A stretch of 64,000 bases of DNA, taken from NCBI GenBank assembly GCA_964017185.1, contig OZ024876.1, positions 34,697,278 through 34,761,277 on the forward strand, given 5' to 3'. Below the pieces are notes generated by a model. It had not been told where the DNA came from. It ran no database searches and was given only the letters and a program-made list of their open reading frames with translations. The position numbers and the translations under genes are program-made. Shown piece after piece: positions 62,850 through 64,000 of this stretch. Position 1 is the stretch's first letter. Each line of letters opens with the position of its first letter. Source of the stretch: Rugalucina vietnamica. Its lineage: Eukaryota > Mollusca > Bivalvia > Lucinida > Lucinidae.

Positions 62850-63215
62850 GATTCTTGTGTGTCATTGAAAGGTAGATAAAAATAAATAAAGGTTATTTGA
62901 TGAAGTTTCGACATTGCGTTTTCAATAAACAACAGTTTGATTTTTTTATGAAATTTTGAAAAAGCCACTTTCCCATTGACATCAATGGTGACATTGCTCA
63001 AAAAGTGTCAAAATAAATCTAGCGTGTTGTTTAAAAATTGATAGCTTTGAAACGCATGCATGAAATTAATTGAAAATATCTTCTTCATTGCTTTATTCAT
63101 TTACCTTCCAAATGACACCAAAATCATGAAAATATGTTGACCAGGAGAGACAGGATAATTTTTCTTGTAAACATGAAAATACACGCAAGTCTATGGAGTT
63201 TCTGACGTTGTGGAA
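62850..63215. repeat. Inverted-repeat element, copy 2
   Basis: Shares TTTACCTTCCAAATGACACC, AAATCATGAAAATATG and CATGAAAATACACGCAAGTC with the element at 21815-22235, in the same direction. Confidence 0.6.
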
Positions 63216-63624
63216 ATACTTTTGGTCCTTGAACCGTGTTTCTGTTAAAAATCTTCTCAGAAAAGTTCTATATAAATCATTGCACTTTTGTTTTCATTTA
63301 GTATAATAGAATGTCACCCATTTTTAGAAATGGTTTTGTTCAGAATGTCTTTCAGGTAACGCTTTTGAAGTCTTAGTGACTGACAAAGAATAATATGATG
63401 CACCATGTTAATTGGAATTTTGTTTCCTGTAAAAGAAATCTATTAAATAAAATGCCCACGTTTTGGAATAATACGTAGTTGTTTGTTCATGATGCTTTGG
63501 CATATAATGAGGCTGCATGCTAGCCCAAGGGTAACACGGTAAACTCTTGCAAAGGCTCACAGTTGTACTTTTCAGAAAAGAATATATTGCAATATTGCTA
63601 ATTATATATTTAGATGCATTCTAT
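63216..63624. other. No recognised feature
   Basis: AT-rich unique sequence. Confidence 0.4.
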
Positions 63625-63850
63625 ATGAGCCACTACGCCTGAAAAACAACAATCTACGTAGGCAAAGCTAATCAGTACCTTTGTTTTTGCTCCATACGTA
63701 AGTAAATTCTTTATTTTACGAGGGTGACCACGTGACGGATGGTGAAATGCCTCTTCTTACTAAATCCAAAACTTCAAGCGTCTAGCCATCTTCTGTAGCT
63801 GCACAGGCCGGCTTGTGTGGGACCCAGTCGAAAACCGAGAACTTATGTAG
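63625..63850 (+). repeat. GAGCC MITE (family M1), degenerate
   Basis: GAGCCACTACGCCTGAAAAAC at the left, the stem lost except AAGCTAATCAG, and the right inner block GTGTGGGACCCAGTCG. Confidence 0.6.
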
Positions 63851-64000
63851 TGATATGTTGTTCAAATCCTAGTAAAGTAGTAAATTAAAAACAAGGTTGT
63901 GAGGTAACAACAGAAATAATAAAATAACAACTGTTTATGTGAGTTTTAATGCTATTATACTGATAATTTAACACCATACATACATTATCCACATCCTTTT

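Overview
This window is animal nuclear DNA. It has split genes with GT-AG introns, few coding bases, and a dense layer of short palindromic transposons, tRNA-type SINEs and simple repeats. The repeat types (AGCTCACC-type elements with internal tandem repeats, GAGCCGCC MITEs, GATATC satellite) and the RING-less TRIM-like gene point to a bivalve mollusc. That is inference, because no species-specific marker is visible.

Host genes, left to right. (1) The last five exons of a long coiled-coil protein resembling centlein lie on + (206-19185), all in phase 0, with an 11.6-kb repeat-filled last intron. (2) An intronless B-box/coiled-coil/beta-propeller TRIM-like gene lies on - (28258-26330). (3) A complete four-exon methyltransferase of the NNMT/INMT/PNMT family lies on - (36670-30246, 262 codons). 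(4) Two 3' exons of a single-pass membrane protein with a cysteine-rich juxtamembrane segment and a PPPY motif lie on + (50033-53851). (5) A complete three-exon PEX11 peroxisomal fission gene lies on - (57464-55066, 246 codons).

About 110 bp upstream of the methyltransferase start codon sits a 9-kb nested mobile element (36785-45760). The outer shell is a DNA transposon with inverted ends, a TTA target duplication, subterminal CGTAG repeats, and a TATA box with a short leftover ORF. Inside it is an almost complete Ngaro-type tyrosine-recombinase retrotransposon (37790-45518, - strand). That element has split direct repeats, gag, RT/RNase H and YR genes, plus a frameshifted SGNH-hydrolase ORF.

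The rest is repeats. There are about 24 copies of a GAGCC MITE with an internal stem-loop, about 13 copies of a second hairpin element, and four Helentron-like (HINE) elements. Other items are a hAT-like element with an 8-bp target duplication, several further inverted-repeat elements, a 1-kb foldback inside a GATATC satellite, and five or six SINE copies or fragments.

The most unusual signals are three. A 51-bp array at 2683-4280 has amplified a 3' splice site together with the first 24 bases of its coding exon. Several hairpin families show coordinated changes on both sides of their stems. The third is the Ngaro-in-DNA-transposon nest at the 5' end of the methyltransferase gene.
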